DNA of 10,256 nucleotides from Spirochaetaceae bacterium (GTDB taxonomy: Bacteria; Spirochaetota; Spirochaetia; SZUA-6; Fen-1364), in the NCBI GenBank assembly GCA_003170115.1, contig PMZS01000172.1, forward strand, positions 10,353-20,608. Reading direction: 5' to 3'. The notes beneath the pieces were generated by a model. That model made no database searches. It was given only the letters and a program-made list of their open reading frames with translations, and was not told the DNA's origin. Positions 1-6,360 of this stretch are shown one piece after another. Within the stretch, counting starts at the first letter, position 1, and each line of letters opens with the position of its first letter. The translations under genes were made by a program, and so were the position numbers.

Positions 1-539
1 CCGGGACCAAAGAATGCGTATGCCAGCCCCCCGACGGACGGGCCCACAATCATCGCCATGTTGAACATGGTGGAGTTCAGGGCGATTGCGTTGGTGAGCA
101 CGCGACGATCCACCATCTCGAGCACGAAAGACTGGCGGGAGGGCGCATCGAAGGCATTCACGACACCAAGAGAGAATGCGAGGACGATGATGTGCCATGG
201 GGCGACCACATGGAGAAAAGTGAGGGCGGCCAGGACCAGCGCGAGAAGCATGCTCGTGGCCTGGGTAATGACCAGAAGGCTGCGGCGCGGGACCCTGTCG
301 GCAATCGCCCCGCCGTAGAGGAGGAAGATCCATGCGGCGATGCCGGATGCGAAGCCGACGTAACCGAGGTACGCTTCCGACCGGGTGAGCTCGTAGACGA
401 GGTACCCCTGGGCCGTGGACTGCATCCAGGTGCCGAACAGCGAGGTCATCTGGCCGAAAAACCACAAACGATAGTTGGGATAGGCGAGCGCGGCAAAGGT
501 CCCGGCCCTGCCCCGTGCAGCCGGGGATAGCTCATCCAT
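1..539 (-). CDS. MFS transporter, MFS_3 / EntS-like exporter family (C-terminal part outside window)
   Basis: Translating the minus strand from ATG 539 gives 179 codons that run off the left edge, so only about the first five of twelve membrane helices are present. Hydrophobic helices lie near residues 26-48, 57-80, 87-110, 112-131 and 150-177. The loop after helix 2 carries the MFS motif A, GGAIADRVPRR (76-86), and a segment NAFDAPSRQSF (128-138) is typical of MFS_3 transporters, a family that includes the enterobactin exporter EntS. Function: proton-driven export across the inner membrane; the substrate cannot be told. A TAG lies in frame four codons upstream of ATG 539, so the start is fixed. 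There is no Shine-Dalgarno sequence; a -10 box ends 8 nt before the ATG, which suggests a leaderless transcript. The gene is divergent from the orphan gene at 617. Confidence 0.9.
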   Translation of the reverse strand, partial: MDELSPAARGRAGTFAALAYPNYRLWFFGQMTSLFGTWMQSTAQGYLVYELTRSEAYLGYVGFASGIAAWIFLLYGGAIADRVPRRSLLVITQATSMLLALVLAALTFLHVVAPWHIIVLAFSLGVVNAFDAPSRQSFVLEMVDRRVLTNAIALNSTMFNMAMIVGPSVGGLAYAFFGP

Positions 540-547
540 GTGCCGGT

Positions 548-575
548 ACTATAGTAAAGAAGCCTGGGTTGGAAA
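548..575 (-). promoter_or_regulatory. sigma70-type promoter for the MFS gene
   Basis: On the minus strand, TTTCCA (575-570), a 16-nt spacer and TATAGT (553-548) precede ATG 539. The predicted transcription start falls at or within a base or two of the start codon. The -35 box occupies the same bases as the -35 box of the divergent gene. Confidence 0.5.
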
Positions 576-597
576 AGCTCCCGCGCCTCCCTATATT
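569..597 (+). promoter_or_regulatory. sigma70-type promoter for the orphan coiled-coil gene
   Basis: TTGGAA (569-574), exactly 17 nt, then TATATT (592-597). The predicted start of transcription is near 604, about 13 nt before GTG 617. This promoter lies inside the longer open frame that begins at ATG 515, so it argues for the later start. Confidence 0.65.
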
Positions 598-616
598 GTC
601 CTCGGGGGACGGGAGC

Positions 617-1822
617 GTGGACACACTTCCAGAAGGCCATCTCAGCGCTGAAATCCAGGCCCTGCGCGAAGAGGAATCGCGCCTGGAGAGCGAGGTCCGT
701 CTCACGGAGGAGAGCCTTTCCGGGCTCCGCGACATCGACATGGTGCTCTCCCTCGCGGCGGTGAAGCTCTCCCTCTGCGTGCGGCTGATGAAGACCGCCC
801 CGCCGCCCGCGGAGCAGATCACCGGGAAATCACTTTCGGCGCTCAGGCTCGTGGATGGCCTTCTCTCGGAGAACATCTCGGAGGACCAGAAGGGCATCGT
901 CCAGTCGAATCCCCTGTACGAGCGGGTCAGGACGCGGCTGGAAGAGTTCCTCCTGGCCGGGGGCGGAGGATTTCTGGAGTCCCGGCAGGCCGATGCCCGT
1001 GCGCGCCGGCTTCTGTCGAGGACGATCGTCGCCTCAATCCGGAAGTTCACCGGGGCGGATGACCGCTCCTTTCCGCTGAACCTGGAAGACTACCCGCCCT
1101 TTGTCCGAAAGGCGCTTCTCTTCCTCTTTCCCGTGATGGTGCGGGAGAATCCCGAGCAGCCGCCGTACGGGATCGAAGAAGGCCAGGAAGTCACCTATTC
1201 GTCCCGGAACATGAAGCTCCCCCTTTCGCAGGCGATCTTCTACATGGAGAATGAGCTGCTCCCGGAGCTTGAGAAAAAGCTCGCGGAGAGCGCGGGGAGC
1301 AGGACGCTCCAGGAGGAGATCCGCCGCATCCGCGAACGCGTGGAGGACTACCGCAAGCTGCGCTTCTTCCCCCGTTCCACGCCGGTACTGCTCGAAAAGG
1401 GGTATTACACGGAGGGGATGACCGGCTACACGGCCGACGGCGAGATGCTCGTCCCCATTCCTCTCCCGGTGACCTACAGGAGCGGCACGAACCTGGACCG
1501 GGTCATGGAACAGGTCCGCATGGACGTGGTGCGGCGCATTGCGGGCCGGGGTGTGAGTGGAGAGCTCGACCGCGAATATCGGCACCTCCGCAGCCTTGAA
1601 AGCGGCATCCGCGGCAGCTCACGCGCGGCGAGCATGAAGCTGGACACCGCCTGGGGGTACCGGGTGCTGAGGCAGGAATTCCCGTTCCTGGCGCGCCTTG
1701 CGGACAAGAGAAGATTCGAAGAGCTGGTCGGTGAAATCCAGACGGGAAAAGGCTCGGCGGAGCGCCGCGTAGAGACGCTCATGGCGCAGGAACCGGCGCA
1801 GGGGAGCCTGCGGGCTCTATAG
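617..1822 (+). CDS. orphan protein with two coiled-coil segments, function unknown
   Basis: This is a 401-residue soluble protein that I do not recognise. It has no signal peptide and no membrane helix. Residues about 8-40 are a charged heptad-like stretch (EIQALREEESRLESEV and following). A second helical stretch at about 212-256 (ELLPELEKKLAESAG... and EEIRRIRERVEDY) is also predicted coiled coil. No catalytic motif is visible. The open frame could extend back to ATG 515, but that would cover the MFS start and the promoter at 569-597. GTG 617 follows purine-rich GGGGGACGGGAG and fits a transcript starting near 604, so I take it as the start. The gene converges with the FTR gene, and the two stop codons share the hexamer CTATAG. 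A structural or scaffold role is only a guess. Confidence 0.75.
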   Translation: MDTLPEGHLSAEIQALREEESRLESEVRLTEESLSGLRDIDMVLSLAAVKLSLCVRLMKTAPPPAEQITGKSLSALRLVDGLLSENISEDQKGIVQSNPLYERVRTRLEEFLLAGGGGFLESRQADARARRLLSRTIVASIRKFTGADDRSFPLNLEDYPPFVRKALLFLFPVMVRENPEQPPYGIEEGQEVTYSSRNMKLPLSQAIFYMENELLPELEKKLAESAGSRTLQEEIRRIRERVEDYRKLRFFPRSTPVLLEKGYYTEGMTGYTADGEMLVPIPLPVTYRSGTNLDRVMEQVRMDVVRRIAGRGVSGELDREYRHLRSLESGIRGSSRAASMKLDTAWGYRVLRQEFPFLARLADKRRFEELVGEIQTGKGSAERRVETLMAQEPAQGSLRAL

Positions 1823-2353
1823 GAATCGCTCGAACCTGTCCTTCTTCGCCCGGCAGATCGGGCATACCTCGGGCGGCTGGCCGCGCGCGCAGAGATATCC
1901 GCAGACCCTGCAGCGCCAGAGAGGATATGTGAGCCCGGAAAGGTCGGGCAGGCCGGGCTGCGCAGAGGCCGACATTCTGTCAGCGGGAGCCGCCATTCCC
2001 TCGGCGGGGCGCCTTTCCGGAATCCGGGTCGCCTTCCGCTTTCCATCGAGCACGTCCTGGGAAACGTACAGACCGCAGTAGCAGGTCCCGTACTCCGCGA
2101 TGTCGGGGTCCCGGTAGTCGCACGGGCAGATGATGTCGAGGTCTTCCTTCTTCACGCCGGAAGCCAGGCGGCATGGGCATGCCCAGTAGCCGTAGCGGCG
2201 CTCGTTCACCATCATTCCCTCGATGAGCCCGAGGGTGAACTCCCGGTTCGGGTTCAGGTGGTAGCCGCCGCTCTCCGCTTCCTGGTCGAGCCGCGTGAAG
2301 AGGCTTTCCACCTCCTTGCGGGTCACTTCGCCCTCCCCGATGGAATCGCTCAC
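1817..2353 (-). CDS. ferredoxin-thioredoxin reductase catalytic chain fused to a C-terminal rubredoxin domain
   Basis: This 178-residue protein has two parts. Residues about 10-105 are the FTR catalytic (beta) domain: CPCR (C59, C61), CPCDYRD (C77, C79) and CYCGLY (C91, C93), the six cysteines that hold the [4Fe-4S] cluster and the redox-active disulfide. In plant-type FTR the last motif is CHC; here the His is Tyr. After a Pro/Ala-rich linker (about 112-143) comes a rubredoxin-like knuckle domain with C148-x2-C151 and C164-x2-C167, which would hold one Fe. Expected role: passing one-electron equivalents (ferredoxin or rubredoxin) to a thioredoxin- or glutaredoxin-like disulfide partner in the cytoplasm. 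GTG 2353 overlaps the TGA of the upstream glutaredoxin gene (GTGA), implying translational coupling and a likely substrate. An alternative GTG at 2326 follows GGGGAGGG and would remove nine residues. Confidence 0.9.
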   Translation of the reverse strand: MSDSIGEGEVTRKEVESLFTRLDQEAESGGYHLNPNREFTLGLIEGMMVNERRYGYWACPCRLASGVKKEDLDIICPCDYRDPDIAEYGTCYCGLYVSQDVLDGKRKATRIPERRPAEGMAAPADRMSASAQPGLPDLSGLTYPLWRCRVCGYLCARGQPPEVCPICRAKKDRFERFL

Positions 2354-2628
2354 TTGATCTTCTCCCTGATCTCGGCCTCGTCGAAACCGGACACGCATTC
2401 CTTCTCGTTGATCACCAGCGTGGGATATGAGCCGCCAGGATTCCATTTCTTTATTTCCTGCTTCACCGTGACCTTCTCCTCCGCCGAGAGGGTGTCCACG
2501 TCGATGTATTCGTAGCATACGCCCATGTCCTTCAGCAGATTCTTCGCCATGCGGCACCACATGCAGGTGCTCAAGGCGTAGAGGACGATTTTCCCCTTGT
2601 CAGTTCCTTCAACGCGTTGAAACTCCAC
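2350..2628 (-). CDS. glutaredoxin-family thiol redox protein
   Basis: This is a 92-residue thioredoxin-fold protein. It has a beta strand KIVLYAL (13-19) followed by the active site C22-M-W-C25 at the start of a helix, the cis-Pro segment SYPTLVIN (P69), and the glutathione- or partner-facing GFDE (81-84). It is slightly longer than NrdH and close to small stand-alone glutaredoxins. The CMWC dithiol motif supports disulfide exchange rather than monothiol Fe-S carrying. The start is GTG 2628, preceded by AAGGGG (2640-2635) with 6 nt spacing. It is the first gene of a two-gene unit with the FTR-rubredoxin protein, which is probably its reductase: electrons would go from ferredoxin or rubredoxin to FTR and on to this protein. 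The physiological disulfide target is unknown. Confidence 0.9.
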   Translation of the reverse strand: MEFQRVEGTDKGKIVLYALSTCMWCRMAKNLLKDMGVCYEYIDVDTLSAEEKVTVKQEIKKWNPGGSYPTLVINEKECVSGFDEAEIREKIK

Positions 2629-2647
2629 TCATTTCCCCTTTTGCCCA

Positions 2648-2676
2648 ACAATATCTCCGCTCGCCCCTGAGTTCAA
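2648..2676 (-). promoter_or_regulatory. sigma70-type promoter for the glutaredoxin-FTR unit
   Basis: On the minus strand, TTGAAC (2676-2671), a 17-nt spacer and TATTGT (2653-2648) place the transcription start near 2641, about 13 nt before GTG 2628. The -35 box overlaps the TGA of the upstream DUF2161 gene. Confidence 0.55.
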
Positions 2677-3416
2677 CCCGGGGTCCTCCGGGCTGGCGCC
2701 TTCCGCGCCGCGCGGCGCGCGGCGGCCATGTATCGCCTTTTCAGCGCGGGCCAGGCGCCAAGGTCCGCCGCGGCGCGCGCGGCAAGACCGTACACCCCCG
2801 TATCCACCCGCTCGAACCATCCGTACGCATTGAACCGGAGGATGGAGAGGGTCTTCGGTCCGGTTCCCATTGCGCGGAGCGCCGCGGGGCTCGTCCTGCC
2901 GGTGATCTGGAGACAGCAGGCGATGTGGATGGCATTCTCCCGGTACGCGGTGGCCAGTTTTGTGCGGGTGCTGCCAGCCCGGTTGTAATCCGCCGTGCGC
3001 TTCGCGATCTCCTCCAGCACCGCCCGACGCGGGGCTGAACGTTTCCGCCGCGCGAAGGGCAGGGGGTGAAACACCACTTCCACCGGCGGCTTGCCGCGTT
3101 CCAGGGACACCAGGATCAGTCCGAGCTCAAGGCGGCGGAGGAGGTGCTGGGCCCCCCTGCTCTCCTTCCACCACTTCCACTTGTTGGAAGGCCGGGGGAT
3201 GGCGAGGTACACGGTATCGGTGAGCCGCTGCCGGCGCACGCCCTGCACGACCAGCGCGAGGTTCAGCGTCTTCTTCAGCTCGATGATCAGGAGGTCCCCG
3301 TCCTTCACCGCGGCAATGTCGCAGTCCTTCACTTCGCTGCGGACCGTGTAGCCGGCCTTTGCAAGGTAGGCGTACAGCGGGCCCCCGAGGTCGGTTTCCG
3401 AGATCGCTTTATGCAT
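2673..3416 (-). CDS. DUF2161 family PD-(D/E)XK nuclease-like protein
   Basis: This 247-residue protein matches my memory of the DUF2161 family, described as putative PD-(D/E)XK phosphodiesterases. The nuclease-like core is near the N terminus: ETDL (7-10), D33 in KDCDIAAVKDGD, then the E46-L-K48 of IIELKK, and a conserved strand-helix NLALVVQGVRRQRLTDTVYLA (52-72). The C-terminal half carries the other family hallmark: TKLATAYRENAIHIA (152-166), a TSPAALRAMGTG stretch and NAYGWFER (196-203), probably a winged-helix-like DNA-binding part, and ends in a basic Ala/Arg tail (228-244). Start: ATG 3416 overlaps the stop of the upstream hydrolase gene by 8 bp; frames reaching further upstream only shadow that gene. 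The role may be DNA processing or repair; no partner restriction or methylase gene is nearby. Confidence 0.85.
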   Translation of the reverse strand: MHKAISETDLGGPLYAYLAKAGYTVRSEVKDCDIAAVKDGDLLIIELKKTLNLALVVQGVRRQRLTDTVYLAIPRPSNKWKWWKESRGAQHLLRRLELGLILVSLERGKPPVEVVFHPLPFARRKRSAPRRAVLEEIAKRTADYNRAGSTRTKLATAYRENAIHIACCLQITGRTSPAALRAMGTGPKTLSILRFNAYGWFERVDTGVYGLAARAAADLGAWPALKRRYMAAARRAARKAPARRTPG

Positions 3417-4191
3417 AGGCCTCAGGGCGGAGGTCGGAGAGGAGCGGCACGCGGGCGCGGAAGGATGCCACCGCCTTATCGTCGTATTCAGCACAGATCA
3501 CCTCTTCGGTTCCCTCGCGCGCCCGCGCCAGTACGCGGCCGTGCGGATCCACGATGAGGCTCGCCCCCCGGAAGGGCGCATCGCCGAACCGCCCCTGGAC
3601 CGACGCGCCGGCAACGAACATGCCGTTGTCCAGCGCGCGCGCGCGAAGCGCAAGCTCCCATTCTTCCGCCGGACCGAACCACGCGGATCCCACGAGGCCA
3701 AGAGTTGCCCCCGACCGCGCGAGGGTGCGCGCCGCTTCCGGAAACCTCGTGTCGTAACAGATCCACATGCCCGATCGCACGCCCTCTGCCGTCATCGCCT
3801 CGAAACCGGGACCGGGCGTGGCCCACTCCTTCTCGGTCACCCAGAGGTGGACCTTGCGATACACGGACCGCAGAATCCCCGCGCTGTCCATGAATCCCAT
3901 GCTGTTGTGAAGGACGTTCTCCGGCGTCAGCTCGGCGAAGCCGAAGCACAGCGCGACCGCGTTCTCACGCGCGCATTCGCAGAGCAGTGCAATCTCGGGG
4001 CCGCCGGGGCGAACCGCCCAGCGTCGTGCCTCGGCCGCGGGCGGATAGCCGCAGAGGCACAATTCGGGCAGGACGAGGATGCCGGCTCTCCGGCTGACCG
4101 CCTCCTTTGCCAGTGAGCGGATATGCCCCGTGTTTTCGCGGATTCCGCCGGCGGCGGGCACGAATTGCCCGCAGGCGAGAATGACTTTCAC
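3409..4191 (-). CDS. carbon-nitrogen hydrolase (nitrilase superfamily amidase)
   Basis: This is a 260-residue protein with the nitrilase-superfamily catalytic triad in the usual order: E43 in LVLPELCLCGYP, K113 in SVYRKVHLW, and C145 in MWICYDTRFPE. Length and motif spacing match stand-alone amidases or omega-amidase-like enzymes rather than NAD synthetase or N-acyltransferase fusions. The reaction would be hydrolysis of a small amide or carbamoyl compound through a cysteine thioester; the substrate cannot be assigned. The open frame could start at TTG 4239, but those bases form a -35 box. GTG 4191, preceded by GGAGGG with 5 nt spacing, begins directly at the first family strand (KVILACGQF), so I use it. 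It is followed by DUF2161 with an 8-bp overlap, so the two are co-transcribed. Confidence 0.88.
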   Translation of the reverse strand: MKVILACGQFVPAAGGIRENTGHIRSLAKEAVSRRAGILVLPELCLCGYPPAAEARRWAVRPGGPEIALLCECARENAVALCFGFAELTPENVLHNSMGFMDSAGILRSVYRKVHLWVTEKEWATPGPGFEAMTAEGVRSGMWICYDTRFPEAARTLARSGATLGLVGSAWFGPAEEWELALRARALDNGMFVAGASVQGRFGDAPFRGASLIVDPHGRVLARAREGTEEVICAEYDDKAVASFRARVPLLSDLRPEAYA

Positions 4192-4209
4192 CCGGTCCCT
4201 CCCGGGGCA

Positions 4210-4239
4210 AAGGTAGTCCCCGGGGCGCGGCTGATTCAA
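4210..4239 (-). promoter_or_regulatory. putative promoter for the hydrolase-DUF2161 unit
   Basis: On the minus strand, TTGAAT (4239-4234), an 18-nt spacer and TACCTT (4215-4210) would start transcription near 4203, about 12 nt before GTG 4191. The -10 match is weak, but the geometry equals that of the other promoters here. Confidence 0.4.
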
Positions 4240-4318
4240 GGGCTGGTCGGCCGCGAGCCGGCCACGGCTTGACCCCTGCCCCCCGGATGCTCACCATTGG
4301 AAGAGTGAAAAAAGTGAA

Positions 4319-4324
4319 GGGAGG
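4319..4324 (+). promoter_or_regulatory. strong Shine-Dalgarno sequence of the MshEN-ComFB-PduL gene
   Basis: GGGAGG within AAGGGAGGTG, 6 nt before ATG 4331, fixes the start. Upstream there is a TTGACC at 4269-4274 but no convincing -10 box at 16-18 nt, so the promoter of this gene is unresolved. Confidence 0.7.
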
Positions 4325-4330
4325 TGCGGA

Positions 4331-5659
4331 ATGAGCAGCGCAAGGGACGACGCGGTCCGTCGGCTGGGGGAGTACCTGGTGGACAGCCAGGCTCTGCGCC
4401 TCGAGCAGGTAGGCATGCTCCTGGACGAGCAGCGCGGCAACGCGGCGGTCGGTGTGCACTCCCGGCTCGGAGAGATCGCCGTGCGGCGGGGCTGGGCCGA
4501 AGCGGACCAGGTCACCACGGCGCTGAAGTCCCAGGCCGAGGAGGAGATCGACAAGAGCGACGCGGGGCAGACTCTTGTCGCCCTGGGGTGGATCACACGG
4601 TCACAACTGGAGGAGGCGCGCCGCCGCTGCGCCCGCTCCTCTGAAACCATGGGCGAGGCCATCATTGAGCTCGGCTTTTCCACACCCGAGCGTTTGCGCC
4701 TGGCGGACATCCTCGCCACGATCCGCTCGGCCACGGCCGTGAGAAGGATCTCCGGCTCCAGCTTTTCCCCCTACAACGTCATGGAGCTGATCGTCGGAGA
4801 AGAGACGAATGCCGCGATCCGTGCCGATACGCTCTGCACCTGCAGCCAGTGCTGGTGCAACGTGTACGCGCTGGCGCTGAACGCCATGCCGGCCCGGTAT
4901 GTCAGTGACCATGGCCGGATCCTGGACTACTACAGGCGCTTCCGGGAGGAGTACGGGGCGCTCGCCGCCGAGCGGGTCAGCGCGGCCCTCTCCCAGGTGC
5001 GGAGCAACCCCAAGGCGTCCTGCCTGTCGCGCTTTTCCGCGGAGATCCTCGCCGGCCGGGAATCCGAGGCCCGTGTGCACGAGGTCATCGTGCGGGTTTC
5101 CGGGCACCACGTGCACCTGGACCAGGAGACCCTGGCCAGGCTCTTCGGCCCCGGCGCGGTCTTGAACAAGCTGAAGGAGCTGCACCAGCCGGGACAGTTC
5201 GCCGCCAACGAGACGGTGACGCTCGTGGGACCAAAAGGGAGCATTGAAAGGGTGCGTATCCTCGGCCCCCTGCGGGCACAGACCCAGGTGGAAATCTCCG
5301 GCACGGACCAGTTCTCACTCGGCGTGCAGGCGCCGGTCCGGGAATCCGGCCAACTGGAAGGCACGCCGGGGATCCTGCTGCGGGGGCCTGCGGGCGAGTA
5401 CAAGATCACCGCCGGCGTGATCCGCGCCCTGCGCCACATTCACATGCCGCCGGAGGATGCTGACCGCATCGGCCTGAGAAACGGCGCGCACGTGAGCGTG
5501 CGGCTCGTCGGGGACCGGGCCACCATTGCGGAAGGGGTGGTCGTGCGTGTGTCCCCGGATGCCGCGCTGGAGATGCACATCGACACCGACGAGGGCAACG
5601 CGGCGGGCGTCGCGGCGGAATCCACCGGCCAGGTCCTGATACCGATGAGGGCGGTGTAG
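4331..5659 (+). CDS. pduL: MshEN-like repeats + ComFB domain + PduL phosphotransacetylase, triple fusion
   Basis: This 442-residue protein has three regions. (1) Residues 11-34, 45-68, 77-100 and 106-129 are four 24-residue repeats. The first two keep the c-di-GMP-binding MshEN pattern (RLG at positions 1-3, V at 7, L at 21, Q at 24); the last two have lost the Arg and the final Gln. (2) Residues 149-200 are a ComFB domain: NVMELIV, then C169-x-C171-x2-C174-x-C176, then NVYALALNAMPARYV. (3) Residues 251-436 are PduL (PF06130), which converts acyl-CoA plus phosphate to acyl phosphate plus CoA. The expected two-zinc ligands are H260/H262 (HHVHL), E321 (TQVEIS), H369/H371 (RHIHM) and H416 (EMHIDTDE), with R315 as likely phosphate contact. 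Their spacing (61, 109 and 156 residues after the first His) equals what I recall for R. palustris PduL, so the enzyme looks intact. There is no microcompartment gene nearby; a cytosolic, second-messenger-controlled acetate enzyme is my inference. The gene ends 2 nt from the convergent gene. Confidence 0.9.
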   Translation: MSSARDDAVRRLGEYLVDSQALRLEQVGMLLDEQRGNAAVGVHSRLGEIAVRRGWAEADQVTTALKSQAEEEIDKSDAGQTLVALGWITRSQLEEARRRCARSSETMGEAIIELGFSTPERLRLADILATIRSATAVRRISGSSFSPYNVMELIVGEETNAAIRADTLCTCSQCWCNVYALALNAMPARYVSDHGRILDYYRRFREEYGALAAERVSAALSQVRSNPKASCLSRFSAEILAGRESEARVHEVIVRVSGHHVHLDQETLARLFGPGAVLNKLKELHQPGQFAANETVTLVGPKGSIERVRILGPLRAQTQVEISGTDQFSLGVQAPVRESGQLEGTPGILLRGPAGEYKITAGVIRALRHIHMPPEDADRIGLRNGAHVSVRLVGDRATIAEGVVVRVSPDAALEMHIDTDEGNAAGVAAESTGQVLIPMRAV

Positions 5660-5661
5660 CG

Positions 5662-6360
5662 TCAGCCGGGAGGAAAGGCTCGCCCGATACTCTTCAGAGA
5701 ATCCGGCGCGGGGAAGAGAATCGTGTTTTTCGTGAAGTCGAAGTAGGCGCGTATCACCCGGCCCGTCGACCTTCCCCTTCCCTCGAGCATCCCGACCCAG
5801 TCTCCGTGCCACGTGAAGAACACGATGTTGCGGATCCAGGTATCTTCGAGGTGAGAGCTGAAGAGCGCCACGAGCCACTCGTCGAGGTCCACGAGAATGC
5901 TGCCGTCGTCCAGGACGAGGTCGAAGACCTCGGCGTCCGCCCACGTCGATCGGCGCACATCGAAGGAGAGAACCCGCGTCGCCCTGATGCTGCCGGGATG
6001 ATAGAAGAGCAGCGCAAAAGGGACCGGTATGACGACGTCCCGCTGGAAATCCAGCTCGATCCGCCGCATCCCCGTCTCAGGATTCATGTTCTGGGCGACG
6101 CGCGAGATGAGGTCAAACGGGACGTTGAGGGTGGACTTGAACTCCACGAGGATCTCACGCATCTGCTCGTTGTCCATGTCTACTTCCGCCCCGGTCGTGA
6201 TGATGCCGAGGATGTAGGCGAAGAACGTGTCCTTCACCTCTGATGAAGGCAGGCTCACTTCCCTGCCCGGAGGCGCGGCCGGGCCCGCCGCTTCCTGCGC
6301 GAAAGCATGCGAAACCAGCCACCCGAAACATGCAACGGCGAGCGCGGCCCGCAACATCAC
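5662..6360 (-). CDS. exported protein of unknown function
   Basis: This 232-residue protein has a clear Sec signal peptide: MMLR, a hydrophobic core ALAVACFGWLVSH, and cleavage after AFA (residue 21). It should therefore be periplasmic or outside the cell. A Pro/Ala linker follows, then a mixed alpha/beta body with no Cys after the signal and no motif I recognise. Notable stretches are ILVEFKSTLNVPFDLISRVAQ (about 70-90), DLVLDDGSILVDLDEWLVALFSS (about 146-168) and DTWIRNIVFFTWHGDWVG. It starts with GTG 6360 overlapping the TGA of the resolvase-like gene (GTGA; the second codon is ATG), so its translation is probably coupled to that gene. Downstream it converges with the PduL fusion with a 2-nt gap. 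Its role may be tied to the membrane-anchored partner upstream, but nothing in the sequence shows it. Confidence 0.8.
   Translation of the reverse strand: MMLRAALAVACFGWLVSHAFAQEAAGPAAPPGREVSLPSSEVKDTFFAYILGIITTGAEVDMDNEQMREILVEFKSTLNVPFDLISRVAQNMNPETGMRRIELDFQRDVVIPVPFALLFYHPGSIRATRVLSFDVRRSTWADAEVFDLVLDDGSILVDLDEWLVALFSSHLEDTWIRNIVFFTWHGDWVGMLEGRGRSTGRVIRAYFDFTKNTILFPAPDSLKSIGRAFPPG

Noticed and set aside
547..556. Palindrome TACTATAGTA as an operator
   Set aside because: Ten-base palindromes are common by chance; the simpler reading is the -10 box of the MFS gene.
515..616. Upstream extension of the orphan gene to ATG 515
   Set aside because: It would overlap the MFS start and contain the TTGGAA-17-TATATT promoter; the extension has no protein-like pattern.
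2608..2621. Perfect 14-bp palindrome TTCAACGCGTTGAA
   Set aside because: It lies within codons 3-7 of the glutaredoxin gene; a palindrome of this length is expected about once by chance in 10 kb.
3541..4116. 191-codon open frame on the plus strand
   Set aside because: It is antisense to the nitrilase-family gene and has no recognisable protein features.
4192..4239. TTG 4239 as start of the hydrolase
   Set aside because: The extra 16 residues are Pro/Gly/Arg-rich and outside the fold, and these bases look like a promoter.
4244..4264. Hairpin TGGTCGGC-CGCGA-GCCGGCCA between divergent genes
   Set aside because: There is no T-run and it falls in very GC-rich sequence. It could be an operator for the PduL fusion or the hydrolase, but nothing else supports this.
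4331..5659. A bacterial microcompartment locus around PduL
   Set aside because: No shell protein, aldehyde dehydrogenase or encapsulation peptide is seen in the window, and the N terminus is a signalling region instead.
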